A program made the translations under genes and the position numbers. A stretch of 56,953 nucleotides of DNA from Bacteroidales bacterium (GTDB lineage Bacteria > Bacteroidota > Bacteroidia > Bacteroidales > UBA7960). Location: contig JAAYLH010000080.1 of assembly GCA_012521995.1 (NCBI GenBank), positions 1 to 56,953 of the forward strand, read 5' to 3'. This document shows, in pieces, positions 44,064 through 52,578 of the stretch (position 1 is its first letter; each line of letters opens with the position of its first letter). Under the pieces are notes generated by a model. That model ran no database searches. It saw nothing but the letters and a program-made list of their open reading frames with translations, and had not been told where the DNA came from.

Positions 44064-44946
44064 CAGTAAACCATTTAAGATTGCCATTGCCAGCGGGAAA
44101 GGGGGTACGGGGAAGACCCTTGTGGCCACCAATATCTTCCATACGCTGACTGGCAAAGGCATCAAAACCAGCCTGGTAGACTGCGATGCAGAGGCGCCCA
44201 ATGCCAAGTTGTTCTTTGAGGGAAGCCTGGAGCATTCTTTTGAGGTGACTCAGCAGGTGCCCGCCATCAATGAAGACCTGTGTACCTATTGTGGGAAATG
44301 CCACGAATACTGCCATTACAATGCCATATTCATCCTTCCCCCTGCCAGGGTTATCAAGGTGATCGAAGACCTCTGCCATGGCTGCGGGGCCTGCACGGTG
44401 GCCTGCAAATTTGATGCGATCACCGAGAAACCCATGCCCCTGGGCGAAGTGAGGCGCTATACCCTTGCGGGGAACCACAGCCTTGTGGAGAGCCGCATGA
44501 AGACAGGAGTATATTCGCCCGTGGCGGTCATTAAGGCAGGCATCAAAGAAGCCGGCAACGGCCGGATGGTGATCATGGACGCTCCGCCCGGGACTTCCTG
44601 TCCGTTTATCCAAACGGTTGACAGGGCAGATTACGTGGTGCTGGTCACCGAACCCACCCCCTTTGGCCTGAGCGACCTGAAGCAGTCGGTAGAAACACTC
44701 AGGGGAATGAACAAGTCCTGCGGGGTGATTGTCAACCGGGCAGGAATGGGCAACAGGGAGCTTTACGATTACCTGGAACAAGCGCGGATCCCTCTTTTGA
44801 TGGAAATTCCCTTTGACCGCAATATTGCACACACCTATGCCCACGGGGGCAGGCTGGAGGAGCTGGACCCCCATTGGGAAACGCGGTTCCTGACATTATT
44901 TGAAGAAATCAAAAAACACTATGGAAATAGCCATCATCAGCGGTAA
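44056..44946 (+). CDS. MinD/Mrp-type ATPase with inserted 2x[4Fe-4S] ferredoxin, copy A
   Basis: 296 aa. P-loop IASGKGGTGKTLVATN at residues 9-24 and IMDAPPGTSCPFIQTVD near 175 mark the deviant Walker ATPase. Between them, about residues 73-125, two ferredoxin motifs are inserted: CTYCGKCHEYC and CHGCGACTVAC, each CxxCxxCxxxC, for two [4Fe-4S] clusters. This architecture is the same as that of the two ATPases in Desulfovibrio ORP loci. It overlaps the following paralogue by 26 bp, so the two are made together and possibly pair as a heterodimer. Confidence 0.93.
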   Translation: MTDSKPFKIAIASGKGGTGKTLVATNIFHTLTGKGIKTSLVDCDAEAPNAKLFFEGSLEHSFEVTQQVPAINEDLCTYCGKCHEYCHYNAIFILPPARVIKVIEDLCHGCGACTVACKFDAITEKPMPLGEVRRYTLAGNHSLVESRMKTGVYSPVAVIKAGIKEAGNGRMVIMDAPPGTSCPFIQTVDRADYVVLVTEPTPFGLSDLKQSVETLRGMNKSCGVIVNRAGMGNRELYDYLEQARIPLLMEIPFDRNIAHTYAHGGRLEELDPHWETRFLTLFEEIKKHYGNSHHQR

Positions 44947-45790
44947 GGGAGGCACGGGAAAGTCGAGCATCAGCGCAGCCTTTGCCACAATATCGGAGGA
45001 GGTGGTCCTGGCCGATTGCGATGTGGATGCCGCAAACCTATATATCCTTTTCAACCCTGAACACGAGGAAGAGGAATCCTTCGTGGGGGGAGAAAAAGCT
45101 GTGATCGACCGGGACCTCTGCACCAACTGCGGGCTGTGTATTCCCTATTGCAACTTCGAGGCCATCGTCTTTTCTCCTGAGGGGGTGGTCATTTCAGAAA
45201 CCGCCTGCGATGGCTGCCACCTTTGCAAGCGGGTTTGTCCACACCAGGCTATCCGGATGGTTGAGATAGATAAAAGCCGCCTGTATGCCGGGGCTTTTCG
45301 CAATGGACGGATGGTTTACGGGCGGCTGGCCCCCGGTGAAGAAAACTCGGGCAAGCTGGTGAACCTGGTCAGGGAAAAAGCACAGAAACAGTCGAAAGCC
45401 TTTGGGCTGAAAACCATCATCATCGATGGCCCTCCAGGGATTGGATGTCCCGTCATTTCATCGATCACAGGGGTTGACCAGGTGGTTATCATTACCGAGC
45501 CCAGCCTTTCGGGATTGCACGACCTGGAAAGAGCTGCAGATGTCTCCGGAAGTTTCGGCATTAAAACCAGGGTCATCATCAACAAGGCTGATCTGGATGA
45601 AGCGATGGGCGATAAGATCGAAACCTGGTGCAAGGAACGCGGGCTGGAGGTAGTGGCGAAAATCCCCTTTGACCCTGAAGTGGTGAAGTCTATGGTAAAC
45701 TGCAAAAGCATCTCAGAATGGGCTCCGGATTCGAAGACCAGTCAAATACTCAGGGAAACCTGGAAAGTGCTATTAAACGGTAAAGGATGA
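44921..45790 (+). CDS. MinD/Mrp-type ATPase with inserted 2x[4Fe-4S] ferredoxin, copy B
   Basis: 289 aa from the ATG at 44921 (MEIAIISGKGGTGKSS); the longer frame from 44900 has no ATG start. P-loop residues 8-15. Inserted clusters CTNCGLCIPYC and CDGCHLCKRVC at about residues 67-110, then IIIDGPPGIGCPVISSITGVD. Paralogue of the preceding gene and of the same architecture. The stop overlaps the radical SAM start by 4 bp. Likely partner of copy A in metal-cluster handling. Confidence 0.93.
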   Translation: MEIAIISGKGGTGKSSISAAFATISEEVVLADCDVDAANLYILFNPEHEEEESFVGGEKAVIDRDLCTNCGLCIPYCNFEAIVFSPEGVVISETACDGCHLCKRVCPHQAIRMVEIDKSRLYAGAFRNGRMVYGRLAPGEENSGKLVNLVREKAQKQSKAFGLKTIIIDGPPGIGCPVISSITGVDQVVIITEPSLSGLHDLERAADVSGSFGIKTRVIINKADLDEAMGDKIETWCKERGLEVVAKIPFDPEVVKSMVNCKSISEWAPDSKTSQILRETWKVLLNGKG

Positions 45791-46731
45791 TCAGTTTTGG
45801 CCCCATTCCATCGCGCCGCTTGGGCAAAAGCCTGGGAATAAACAACATCCCGGCCCCCAAGACCTGCTCCTATGCCTGCGTGTATTGTCAGGTGGGGCCC
45901 ACCCGGAAACACACCATCACACGCCAGAATTTTTATAAACCTTCGCAAATTTTCGGGGAAGTCAGGCAACATTTGCAAAAACTTGACAAAACAGACCTGC
46001 CCGATTACCTGACCTTTGTTCCAAACGGTGAACCAACACTGGACAAGGGTCTTGGAGAAGCCATAAGGATGCTGAAAGCCCTGGACATTCCCATTGCTGT
46101 CATAACCAATGCCTCGCTTTTTAGTGAGGAAGGGGTGATCGGCGATCTGTGTGAAGCCGATTGGGTTTCCGTAAAAATGGATGCCGCAAACGAGCAGACC
46201 TGGAAAGCCATAAACCGCCCCCATAAGGACCTATATTGGGAGCAGCTTCAAAAAGGCATTGAAGAATTTGCCGCAAGATTCCGGGGTACCCTCGTAAGTG
46301 AGACCTTGCTGGTAGACAATATCAACGACGACACAGAGACAATCAGGGAAACCGCTTTCCGGGTTGCAAACTTAAATCCGGCCAAAGCCTATCTTTCCAT
46401 TCCAACCCGGCCACCGGCAAAATCGTCGGTACGCGCTCCGTCAGAACAAACCATTACCGAGGCATACCAGGCCTTTGGCGAGCAGGGGCTGGATACCGAG
46501 TTGCTGCTGGGTTTTGAAGGAACCGATACGGGGTTCACTGGAAACGCAGAAGAGGACATCCTGAATATCTCTGCCGTACACCCCATCCGGGAGGATACAA
46601 TGGCTGAACTGCTCAGAAAAAATCAGGCCGGTTTTGATCTTGTTGAAAGCCTGATCAGCGAAGGAAAGATCAAAACAGTGGAATTCAAGGGGAAGAATTT
46701 CTTCCTGCGAAACATCCGTTCGAGCGTATGA
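45787..46731 (+). CDS. Radical SAM enzyme of unknown reaction
   Basis: 314 aa. The [4Fe-4S] SAM motif is CSYACVYC (CX3CX2C) at about residues 23-30. Before it MISFGPIPSRRLGKSLGINNIPAPK is typical of the short radical SAM proteins near NifX and MinD-type ATPases. FVPNGEPTLDKGLGEAI is the GGEP-like SAM-binding segment with NGEP. Overlaps both neighbours by 4 bp (ATGA), so it is translationally coupled to the ATPase pair and DUF169. Reaction unknown. Confidence 0.9.
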   Translation: MISFGPIPSRRLGKSLGINNIPAPKTCSYACVYCQVGPTRKHTITRQNFYKPSQIFGEVRQHLQKLDKTDLPDYLTFVPNGEPTLDKGLGEAIRMLKALDIPIAVITNASLFSEEGVIGDLCEADWVSVKMDAANEQTWKAINRPHKDLYWEQLQKGIEEFAARFRGTLVSETLLVDNINDDTETIRETAFRVANLNPAKAYLSIPTRPPAKSSVRAPSEQTITEAYQAFGEQGLDTELLLGFEGTDTGFTGNAEEDILNISAVHPIREDTMAELLRKNQAGFDLVESLISEGKIKTVEFKGKNFFLRNIRSSV

Positions 46732-47342
46732 TAGAAGTGCTGAAAGAAAAATATGGTCCATACTGCCTTGGCTTAAAAATCGATTGTCGGGAAAAGGAAA
46801 CCCATATTCCTGCCCCCCAGGCACCCTTACGGTTTTGTGAAGCGGTGAGACTGGCTTTTGATAAGCCATTGCTCATAAAAGCCGAAGACTTAAATTGCCC
46901 GGGATCAAAACGCAGTATGGGTTTGTTTTTTGAGGATGAGACTTTGATGAAGAATATCCACCAGGAGAGTGGCATTGACCCTGGGATGATCAGAAAGGCA
47001 GTGAATGATATTCCCAGGCTTGATAAACCCCCTGAGAGTATTTTATTGGGCATTGACGAGGAGATGGAGAAAGAGATCAGGCCAGATTTGTTCATTCTTT
47101 TTCTTCAGCCAGCCCGGGTTATGGAGTTAATGAAACTCTATGCCCTGAAGTTAAAACAGTTCCCACTAATCAGGCCTTTTTCCTTTATGTCGGTATGCGG
47201 GAATGTGTTTGTCAGCACTTACAAAAACCGCGATTTCTGCATTTCTTTTGGTTGCCCTGATTCAAGGAAGTATGCTGGCCTGGCAGATGACCTGGTAGTT
47301 GCAGGAATCCCCTATGAAAGTTGTGTCGCCCTCTTTTCCTGA
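46728..47342 (+). CDS. DUF169 family protein
   Basis: 204 aa. FCEAVRLAFDKPLLIKAEDLNCPGSKRSMG and SFGCPDSRKYAGLADDLVVAGIPY are the DUF169 signatures with conserved Cys residues (about 62, 157, 180), which could bind a metal cluster. The family function is unknown; it occurs mainly in anaerobes. The 4-bp overlap with the radical SAM gene supports joint action. Confidence 0.88.
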   Translation: MIEVLKEKYGPYCLGLKIDCREKETHIPAPQAPLRFCEAVRLAFDKPLLIKAEDLNCPGSKRSMGLFFEDETLMKNIHQESGIDPGMIRKAVNDIPRLDKPPESILLGIDEEMEKEIRPDLFILFLQPARVMELMKLYALKLKQFPLIRPFSFMSVCGNVFVSTYKNRDFCISFGCPDSRKYAGLADDLVVAGIPYESCVALFS

Positions 47343-47365
47343 GAAAAATTTAAATTTTAAGTAAT

Positions 47366-48172
47366 ATGATGCCTGAAATAGAAAAAATACAGCTCGAGAA
47401 CGTTAAGAATGTCATCGTGGTGGCCTCCGGGAAAGGGGGCGTAGGCAAATCAACAGTATCGGTAAACCTGGCCGTAGCCCTTGCACGTAACGGATTGCGG
47501 GTGGCCCTGGTAGATGCTGACATTTACGGGCCTTCCATTCCCCGTATGATGGGGATAGAGCAAGAAAAACCGGGGGTGAACACCAAGGACCCGAAGAAAA
47601 CCATGCTTCCCATAGAGAAATACGGCATCAAGGTAATGTCGATCGGCTTTTTCATCGGCAAGAGCCAGTCGCTGATCTGGCGGGGCCCCCTGGCAGGCAA
47701 AGCAATCACCCAATTGCTGGAAGAGACTTTCTGGGATGAGATCGACGTGATGGTGCTTGACTTCCCTCCCGGGACGGGCGACATCCAAATCACCACGGTA
47801 CAGAAGCTGAACCTGACAGGTGCCATCATCGTGACCACCCCTCAGGAAATCTCGCTGAACGATGCCCGCAAAGCGGCTTCGATGTTCTCCAACCCCGATG
47901 TTGGCGTGCCCATCCTGGGGGTGATCGAGAACATGGCCTGGTTTACGCCTGAACCTCACCCTGAAGAGAAATATTTCATCTTTGGTGAAGGCGGCGGAAA
48001 ACTGCTGGCCGAAGAATTAAACACAGAGCTGCTGGGACAGATCCCCCTCGTAATGGAAGTGGCCGAAGCAGCAGAAAAAGGCCTGAGCGTGTTTGCCCAG
48101 TCTGAACAGTCGGTGATCCGGGCCTTTGACCAAATATCTGAAAAGATTGTTAATCATTCTATAACACTTTAA
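47366..48172 (+). CDS. Mrp/Nbp35-type Fe-S carrier ATPase, short form
   Basis: 268 aa (or 267 from the next Met). GKGGVGKSTVSVNLAVALA P-loop near residues 25-32; DIYGPSIPRMMGIE; MVLDFPPGTGDIQITTVQ; all Mrp marks. The N-terminal MIP18/DUF59 domain of the common Bacteroidota Mrp is absent, and the CxxC that holds the bridging cluster in many Mrp/ApbC proteins is replaced by a Pro/Glu-rich stretch (NMAWFTPEPHPEEKYFIFGE). So ATP-binding is sure, and Fe-S carriage less sure. 23 bp after DUF169. Confidence 0.92.
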   Translation: MMPEIEKIQLENVKNVIVVASGKGGVGKSTVSVNLAVALARNGLRVALVDADIYGPSIPRMMGIEQEKPGVNTKDPKKTMLPIEKYGIKVMSIGFFIGKSQSLIWRGPLAGKAITQLLEETFWDEIDVMVLDFPPGTGDIQITTVQKLNLTGAIIVTTPQEISLNDARKAASMFSNPDVGVPILGVIENMAWFTPEPHPEEKYFIFGEGGGKLLAEELNTELLGQIPLVMEVAEAAEKGLSVFAQSEQSVIRAFDQISEKIVNHSITL

Positions 48173-48198
48173 CCCAACACTTAATTTTTTTGAAACTG

Positions 48199-49551
48199 AT
48201 GAAAAAAACAGACGTATTGATTATTGGAGGGAGCGCAGCCGGGATGGTTGGCGCCCTGACAGGGAAATCATCCTGGCCCGAAAAGAAGTTTATCCTGGTG
48301 AAGAAACTCAAAGATATGATGGTTCCCTGCGGCATCCCTTATATTTTTGGCACCCTGGATAACAGCGACCAGAACATCATGCCTGTCGACGCCATGATGG
48401 AAAAGGCAGGCATTGAATCCATCGTGGATGAGGTCATCGCCATTGACAAAACAGAAAAGACCGCTACCCTGAAGGGCGGCGAGGTCATCAAATGGGAGAA
48501 GCTCCTGATCGGCACGGGCTCACAGCCGGTAAAACCCAGGTGGCTGAAGGGCGCCGACCTCGACAATGTGTTTCTGGTGCCCAAGGACAAATACTACCTC
48601 GACGACATGCTCGCCAAGCTTAAAGATTGCAAAAGGGTGGTGGTCATTGGTGCAGGTTTTATTGGGGTGGAGATTTCAGATGAGATGAACAAGCGCCACC
48701 ATGAAGTAACCCTGATCGAAAAGCTTCCCAACATCCTCAGCCTTGCTTTTGACGAACAACTCTCAAGTCGCATTGAAGAGCTCATCATCAAGCGCGGGGT
48801 GAAGGTTAGGACCAATAGCGGAGTAACGGAAGTAATCGGATCAACCAAGGTAGAAGGCATCAAGCTCGAGAATGGTGAGGTGATGGAAACCGATGCAGTA
48901 ATTCTTTCGATGGGATATAAGCCCAGCACCGAACTGGCGGTTAAATCGGGCATTCCTGTAGATGAAGATGGTTTTATCATCATTGATGAGTATATGCGCA
49001 CAATGGTTCCTGATGTATTTGCAGCAGGCGACTGTGCCCAGAAGCGAGACTTTGTCACCCGTCGACGCACCCCCATCATGCTGGCTTCCACGGCTTGCGC
49101 CGAAGCACGCGTTGCAGGAATGAACCTTTTCAACATTCACGTGGTGAAAACCTTCAGCGGCACCATTGGCATTTATTCCACAGCCATTGATGACGTTGGA
49201 TTTGGCACGGCAGGCATCACCGAAGCCCGCGCCAAAGAAGAAAACATCATTGTATACACGGGACTTTTTGAAGGCGTGGACCGCCACCCCGGTCATCTTC
49301 CGGGCGCCCACAAGCAAATGGTTAAACTGACTGCTTCACGCAATTCAGGTGTGATCATCGGGGGCGAGGTAATCGGCGGCGAAAGCGCCGGCGAGCTGAC
49401 CAACGTGATCGGCCTGGCCATTGAAAACCGAATGACCGTTAACAGCCTGATCACTTCCCAGATAGGTACACACCCCTGTCTGACGGCATCACCTGCAGGC
49501 TATCCGCTCATCAAAGCAGCTGAGATCATTGCCGCCAAAATGAGGCATTAA
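48199..49551 (+). CDS. FAD-dependent CoA-disulfide reductase-like oxidoreductase
   Basis: 450 aa from the ATG at 48199 (the TTG three codons before is less likely). Two nucleotide-binding sites: VLIIGGSAAGMVGAL at the start (FAD) and RVVVIGAGFIGVEISDE about 150 (NAD(P)H). FAAGDCAQ near residue 280 closes the FAD site. A single Cys44 in MMVPCGIPY sits where the CoA-disulfide reductase/NADH oxidase/Npsr family keeps its redox Cys. Likely substrates are a disulfide, CoA-persulfide or polysulfide, or O2. It ends the ATPase-containing run and is followed by a hairpin. Confidence 0.87.
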   Translation: MKKTDVLIIGGSAAGMVGALTGKSSWPEKKFILVKKLKDMMVPCGIPYIFGTLDNSDQNIMPVDAMMEKAGIESIVDEVIAIDKTEKTATLKGGEVIKWEKLLIGTGSQPVKPRWLKGADLDNVFLVPKDKYYLDDMLAKLKDCKRVVVIGAGFIGVEISDEMNKRHHEVTLIEKLPNILSLAFDEQLSSRIEELIIKRGVKVRTNSGVTEVIGSTKVEGIKLENGEVMETDAVILSMGYKPSTELAVKSGIPVDEDGFIIIDEYMRTMVPDVFAAGDCAQKRDFVTRRRTPIMLASTACAEARVAGMNLFNIHVVKTFSGTIGIYSTAIDDVGFGTAGITEARAKEENIIVYTGLFEGVDRHPGHLPGAHKQMVKLTASRNSGVIIGGEVIGGESAGELTNVIGLAIENRMTVNSLITSQIGTHPCLTASPAGYPLIKAAEIIAAKMRH

Positions 49552-49562
49552 TATTCTCAAGC

Positions 49563-49597
49563 AGGCGCCAGGTTGTATGACCTGGCGCCTCACTTTT
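49563..49597 (+). terminator. Hairpin after the flavoprotein gene
   Basis: Perfect 11-bp stem AGGCGCCAGGT (49563-49573), loop TGTATG, ACCTGGCGCCT (49580-49590), then CACTTTTA. T-run is short, so it could be a terminator or an attenuator before cobO. Confidence 0.6.
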
Positions 49598-49614
49598 AAA
49601 TTCAAACCCTTCTG

Positions 49615-50127
49615 ATGGCAGGATACATACACCTCTATACGGGAAACGGGAAAGGCAAGACAACGGCAGCACTGGGCCTGGCCCTCAGGGCGGCCGGCGC
49701 TGGAAAAAAGGTTGTTATCGCCCAGTTCGTCAAGGGTATGCCTTATGCAGAATTAAAACCGCTGAAGAATATCCCTGAGATTATAGTCAGGCAATACGGG
49801 CTGGACTGCTTTATAGTGAACCGGCCCACCCAAAAAGACATTGAAGCCGCCAGGAAAGGCCTCGAAGAAGTGACAACGATCATTAAGAACGATCTTTGCG
49901 ATGTGCTGATCCTGGACGAAGTTTGCATTGCCCTGTATTACCATTTGTTTGAACCTTCAGAACTCATCACCCTGTTAAAGGGGAAACCTGAAAACATGGA
50001 AATCGTGCTTACGGGGAGATATGCTCCAGAAAGCCTGGTAGAACTTGCCGACCTGGTCACCGAGATGAAGGAAGTAAAGCATTATTTCACCAAGGGGATA
50101 AAGGCCAGGAAAGGCATTGAATATTAA
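49615..50127 (+). CDS. cobO: Cob(I)yrinic acid a,c-diamide adenosyltransferase
   Basis: CobO/BtuR type ATP:corrinoid adenosyltransferase (170 aa), forming the Co-C bond of adenosylcobalamin. Walker A GNGKGKTTA at residues 9-17 and LILDEVCIAL (about 98-107) with the substrate loop. C-terminus VKHYFTKGIKARKGIEY is the usual end of the family. No other cobalamin synthesis gene is in the window, so it may serve corrinoid salvage. Confidence 0.94.
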   Translation: MAGYIHLYTGNGKGKTTAALGLALRAAGAGKKVVIAQFVKGMPYAELKPLKNIPEIIVRQYGLDCFIVNRPTQKDIEAARKGLEEVTTIIKNDLCDVLILDEVCIALYYHLFEPSELITLLKGKPENMEIVLTGRYAPESLVELADLVTEMKEVKHYFTKGIKARKGIEY

Positions 50128-50161
50128 CTGATTAACCTTTTATGAATTTAAATATTTAGCA

Positions 50162-51343
50162 ATGAAAAATCCGAATGCTGGTTTTAACACCAAACTGATT
50201 CACGCCGGAGCCTTTGAAGATGAATTTGGAAGCGCAACGGTGCCCATTTACCAATCATCCACCTTTAAGTTCAAGAATGCCCAGCACGGGGCCGATTGCT
50301 TTGCAGGCAAGAGCAAGGGTTACATCTATACCCGTATTGGGAACCCCACAATCCGTGCCCTGGAGCAAAATATCACATCGCTGGAGAACGGCTTTGACGG
50401 CATCGCCACCAGTTCAGGGATGGCAGCCATTACCAGCGTCTATATGGCTTTGCTGGGCGCCAATAGCCACATCATCAGCACAGGTGCAGTTTATGGCCCC
50501 GCCAGGGGTGTCCTCGAACAGGACTTTTCGCGCTTCAATGTGGAAGCAAGCTTTGTGGACACCTCCAACACCAAAAATATCCTGGAAGCCATAAGGCCCA
50601 ATACCAGGGTGCTCTATATTGAGACTCCCGCCAACCCCACCATGGACATCACCGATATTGAAGCCTGTGCAAAGATTGCTAAAGAGCACGGATTGCTGTT
50701 GGTGGTCGACAACACATTCTCCTCCCCATACCTGCAAAAGCCCCTCGACCTGGGCGCTGACGTGGTATTGCACTCCGTGACCAAGTTTATCAACGGCCAC
50801 GCCGACATCGTGGGCGGAATCATTGTGGCCAAAGACCCCGAAGTGTACAAAAAGATACGTCACTCGATGGTGTTTATGGGCTGCAATATGGATCCTACCC
50901 AGGCCTTTATGGTACTGCGCGGAGTGAAGACCCTTTCCATACGCATTGACAGGGCTCAGGAAAATGCTAAAAAGGTGGCAGATTTCCTGGCTAGCCATCC
51001 CAAAGTAGAATGGATCAGATATCCCGGGCTGAAGAATCATCCCCAGCACGAACTGGCCAAAAAACAGATGAAAGGCTTCGGGTCGATGATGAGCTTCGGG
51101 CTGAAGGGCGGCTATGAGGCAGGACGCAAGCTGATGGACCACGTCCAGCTGGCCCTGCTGGCCGTCTCCCTGGGTGGGGTGGAAACCCTGATACAACACC
51201 CCGCTTCCATGACCCACGCCGGTGTCAGCAAGGAAAACAAGAAAGCCGCCGGAATCACCGACGACCTGGTACGCTTCTCCGTTGGGATCGAAGATGCGGA
51301 AGACATCATTGGCGACCTGAGACAGGCTTTTGAGCATATTTAA
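50162..51343 (+). CDS. Trans-sulfuration-family PLP enzyme (methionine gamma-lyase-like)
   Basis: 393-aa Cys/Met metabolism PLP enzyme. N-terminus FNTKLIHAGAFEDEFGSATVPIYQSSTFKF is typical of methionine gamma-lyases; PLP lysine in LHSVTKFINGHADIVGG; SLGGVETLIQHPASMTHAGVSKE near the C-terminus is the substrate-carboxylate segment. The position of the characteristic Cys of true methionine gamma-lyase (in the GxxxYGCT-type loop) reads GAVYGPARG, so the exact reaction (methionine, cystathionine or homocysteine gamma-elimination) is open. Such enzymes release methanethiol or H2S. It is followed by a strong terminator. Confidence 0.85.
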   Translation: MKNPNAGFNTKLIHAGAFEDEFGSATVPIYQSSTFKFKNAQHGADCFAGKSKGYIYTRIGNPTIRALEQNITSLENGFDGIATSSGMAAITSVYMALLGANSHIISTGAVYGPARGVLEQDFSRFNVEASFVDTSNTKNILEAIRPNTRVLYIETPANPTMDITDIEACAKIAKEHGLLLVVDNTFSSPYLQKPLDLGADVVLHSVTKFINGHADIVGGIIVAKDPEVYKKIRHSMVFMGCNMDPTQAFMVLRGVKTLSIRIDRAQENAKKVADFLASHPKVEWIRYPGLKNHPQHELAKKQMKGFGSMMSFGLKGGYEAGRKLMDHVQLALLAVSLGGVETLIQHPASMTHAGVSKENKKAAGITDDLVRFSVGIEDAEDIIGDLRQAFEHI

Positions 51344-51384
51344 TCTGTCATAATTCCAAAAATCCGTTTCTTGGGTTAAGTGGA

Positions 51385-51429
51385 GCCGGCCCGATATTCC
51401 TCATTGAGGGAACGGGCCGGCGTTTTTTT
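51385..51429 (+). terminator. Intrinsic terminator after the PLP lyase
   Basis: GCCGGCCCG (51385-51393) pairs with CGGGCCGGC (51413-51421), then GTTTTTTT. It separates the lyase from the selenium genes. Confidence 0.9.
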
Positions 51430-51543
51430 ATTAACTTTGAAAGCCATTCCCTGTTCCCTTTTCCGTATCCTGTGCCCTGCGTGACATCAGCCGGAAACCA
51501 TTCAGATGATTGAAGCAGAACCATTGTTTGAGTAATTGTTCTT

Positions 51544-52578
51544 ATGATCAAAACCATTGATATACAAGAATTTAATTCCTTAAGGGCCGATTACCCCCTA
51601 CTGGATGTGCGTTCCCCTTCCGAATATGCCCAGGGACATATCCCCGGGGCAGTATGCCTCCCCCTCTTCGATGATGAGGAACGCAAGGTGGTAGGCACTC
51701 TTTATAAGAAATCGGGCCGCGAAGCAGCCATCTTAGAGGGTCTAGATTTCGCAGGGAAGAAGCTCAGGGCCTTCGTGAAGCAGGCCAGGAAAGCCATCCC
51801 CGGCAAAAAATTGCTGATGCACTGCTGGCGCGGGGGCATGCGCTCTGAAAGCATGGCATGGCTGCTGAACCTGGCAGGCTTTGACGTTTGCCTTCTGAAA
51901 GGAGGTTACAAGGCTTACCGCAGGCACGTCCTCAGCCTCTGGGAAAAGCCGGCCAACATTTTGATCCTTTCCGGGAAAACTGGAACCGGGAAGACGGAGA
52001 TCCTGAAATATATGCAGGAGCTGGGCCAGCAGGTCATCGACCTGGAAGGGATAGCCCATCACAAGGGCTCGGCCTTTGGTGCCATCGGAGAAAGTCCCCA
52101 GCCTACAAGCGAGCAGTTTGAAAACGACCTTGCCGACCAGTGGATGCTCCTTGACCCCTCCAGACCCGTATGGCTTGAAGACGAAAGCCATTCCATAGGA
52201 TCGGTATTCATCCCACACACCCTATACCAGCAAATGAACCTGGCCAGGGTGGCACGGCTCGATATGCCCAAGGACTTGCGGGTAAAACGCCTTATCATTG
52301 ATTATGCCGGCTTCCCTAAAGAGCTCCTGCTCCACTCTGTGGGGAAGATCCAGAAACGCCTGGGCGGACAAAACACCAAGGCTGCCACTGAGGCCATTGA
52401 ACGGGATGACTTTGCAACCGCCATTGCCATCGTACTCGACTATTACGACAAGGCCTACACCTACGACCTGGGCAAGCGAAAGCCCGAACAGTTCATCCAT
52501 TTGGAGACCCAGACCGAATTGGCGGAAGAGAATGCCCGCCTGGTGCTTGAGCAGATAAAACACCTGAAAGATGAATAA
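51544..52578 (+). CDS. mnmH: tRNA 2-selenouridine(34) synthase
   Basis: Uses selenophosphate to exchange sulfur of mnm5s2U34 for selenium, via a geranylated intermediate, in tRNAs for Lys, Glu and Gln. N-terminal rhodanese domain with the catalytic Cys94 in LMHCWRGGMRSESMAW. Then a P-loop ATPase part with LSGKTGTGKTEIL (Walker A about 144-151). Length 344 aa versus 364 in E. coli. The stop overlaps the NifS-SelD fusion start by 8 bp, so the selenium donor enzyme is made together with it. Confidence 0.96.
   Translation: MIKTIDIQEFNSLRADYPLLDVRSPSEYAQGHIPGAVCLPLFDDEERKVVGTLYKKSGREAAILEGLDFAGKKLRAFVKQARKAIPGKKLLMHCWRGGMRSESMAWLLNLAGFDVCLLKGGYKAYRRHVLSLWEKPANILILSGKTGTGKTEILKYMQELGQQVIDLEGIAHHKGSAFGAIGESPQPTSEQFENDLADQWMLLDPSRPVWLEDESHSIGSVFIPHTLYQQMNLARVARLDMPKDLRVKRLIIDYAGFPKELLLHSVGKIQKRLGGQNTKAATEAIERDDFATAIAIVLDYYDKAYTYDLGKRKPEQFIHLETQTELAEENARLVLEQIKHLKDE

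Noticed and set aside
44029-44874. 281-codon minus-strand frame opposite the MinD-ferredoxin ATPase
   Set aside because: Antisense shadow of a strongly conserved gene.
42278-46731. Nitrogenase (nif) cluster
   Set aside because: NifX-like proteins, MinD-type ATPases and radical SAM are present, but nifH, nifD, nifK, nifE and nifN are absent, and the radical SAM protein is not fused to NifX as NifB often is. The ORP-like explanation fits better.
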